Positions 63,470 to 63,574 of a DNA stretch of 63,574 nucleotides are shown piece by piece. Both the position numbers and the translations under genes were made by a program. Source of the DNA: Rhodococcus sp. 06-462-5 (GTDB lineage Bacteria > Actinomycetota > Actinomycetes > Mycobacteriales > Mycobacteriaceae); the NCBI RefSeq assembly GCF_002258315.1, contig NZ_NOYD01000011.1, positions 1 through 63,574 on the forward strand, in the 5' to 3' direction. The notes beneath the pieces were generated by a model that was given only the letters and a program-made list of their open reading frames with translations, made no database searches and was not told where the DNA came from. Position 1 is the first letter of the stretch; every line of letters starts with the position of its first letter.

Positions 63470-63574
63470 ATGGCGAGGGATCTGACACAGCTCGAGCTTC
63501 TGCAAGAGCTGGTGCCCACTGCCGAGGACAATGTGAACCGTCACATCTCGATGGCGCGGGAGTGGCACCCTCAC
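63470..63574 (+). CDS. desA: Acyl-ACP desaturase, 5' end (cut by window)
   Basis: The first 35 codons, MARDLTQLELLQELVPTAED followed by NVNRHISMAREWHPH, match the N-terminal helix of stearoyl-ACP desaturases of the mycobacterial DesA1/DesA2 type, including the E-L-x-P and N-R-H patterns. These di-iron enzymes introduce double bonds into acyl-ACP and feed mycolic or unsaturated fatty acid synthesis. GGAGG lies eight bases before ATG 63470. The rest lies outside the window. Confidence 0.8.
   Translation, partial: MARDLTQLELLQELVPTAEDNVNRHISMAREWHPH

Overview
The window is about 63.6 kb of high-GC actinobacterial DNA, almost certainly from a Rhodococcus-type member of the Mycobacteriales (Corynebacteriales). 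The evidence is the set and order of genes. PrrA/PrrB, two citrate synthases, SerC, SepH, a SpoU methyltransferase, Eis, a long CspB, YccF, RpfA, the XPB helicase pair and DapC lie in the same neighbourhood as in Mycobacterium tuberculosis (roughly Rv0858c-Rv0903c), with actinobacterial DUF2530/2537/2771/3027/3239 proteins between them. GTG and TTG starts, 4-bp ATGA/GTGA overlaps and a tRNA-Glu-Asp-Phe cluster fit the same group. Most of the window is conserved core chromosome. I see no prophage, transposase, CRISPR array or toxin-antitoxin locus.

Layout. 0-0.4 kb: two head-to-head fragments of one acyl-CoA synthetase forming a 99-bp perfect inverted repeat. 0.5-6.6 kb: DMT exporter, photolyase, PrrA/PrrB, an IPNS-type oxygenase and an FKBP. 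6.7-10.3 kb: a small catabolic locus (DUF2848 protein, MHS permease, GntR regulator, nitrilase-family amidase) with matching GTATAC sites in both divergent promoter regions. 10.4-18.1 kb: gltA2, a translationally coupled pdxH-MFS-mutarotase-PfkB kinase run, citA and serC. 18.1-24.5 kb: rhomboid-like protein, SepH, SpoU methyltransferase, Eis and a second MHS permease. 24.6-28.4 kb: micro-membrane protein, ABC ATPase, ABC-2 permease and a NarL-type two-component system in one operon. 28.4-40.9 kb: MFS/MarR pair, NCS2 permease, PAP2 phosphatase, Hsp90-like ATPase, DUF3027 protein, glutaminyl cyclase, MFS, CspB and YccF. 40.9-46.4 kb: rpfA with a long regulated leader, then the XPB-like pair. 46.4-52.8 kb: F420-type oxidoreductase, DapC, AraC regulator, AlkB and AroG with a leader peptide. 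52.7-58.9 kb: siderophore-binding lipoprotein behind a candidate iron box, OhrR/Ohr, a reductase, an RluA synthase, an XRE-cupin regulator and an ANTAR protein. 59-63.6 kb: DUF6584 protein, three tRNAs, a butyrolactone-receptor-like TetR, a secreted lipase, tRNA-Lys and the 5' end of an acyl-ACP desaturase.

Regulation is the most informative layer. rpfA appears to be controlled both by cAMP-CRP (a perfect TGTGA-N6-TCACA site) and by a cyclic-di-AMP (ydaO-type) riboswitch in its leader. aroG has an upstream 22-codon peptide containing Tyr-Phe-Trp-Phe and competing hairpins, which suggests ribosome-mediated attenuation. ohrR and the XRE-cupin gene appear to be transcribed without leaders. A 36-bp repeat fills the gap after the DMT gene, and its core recurs in frame inside an MFS gene 36 kb away. 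All functions are read from sequence and remembered family features; no search or folding program was run.
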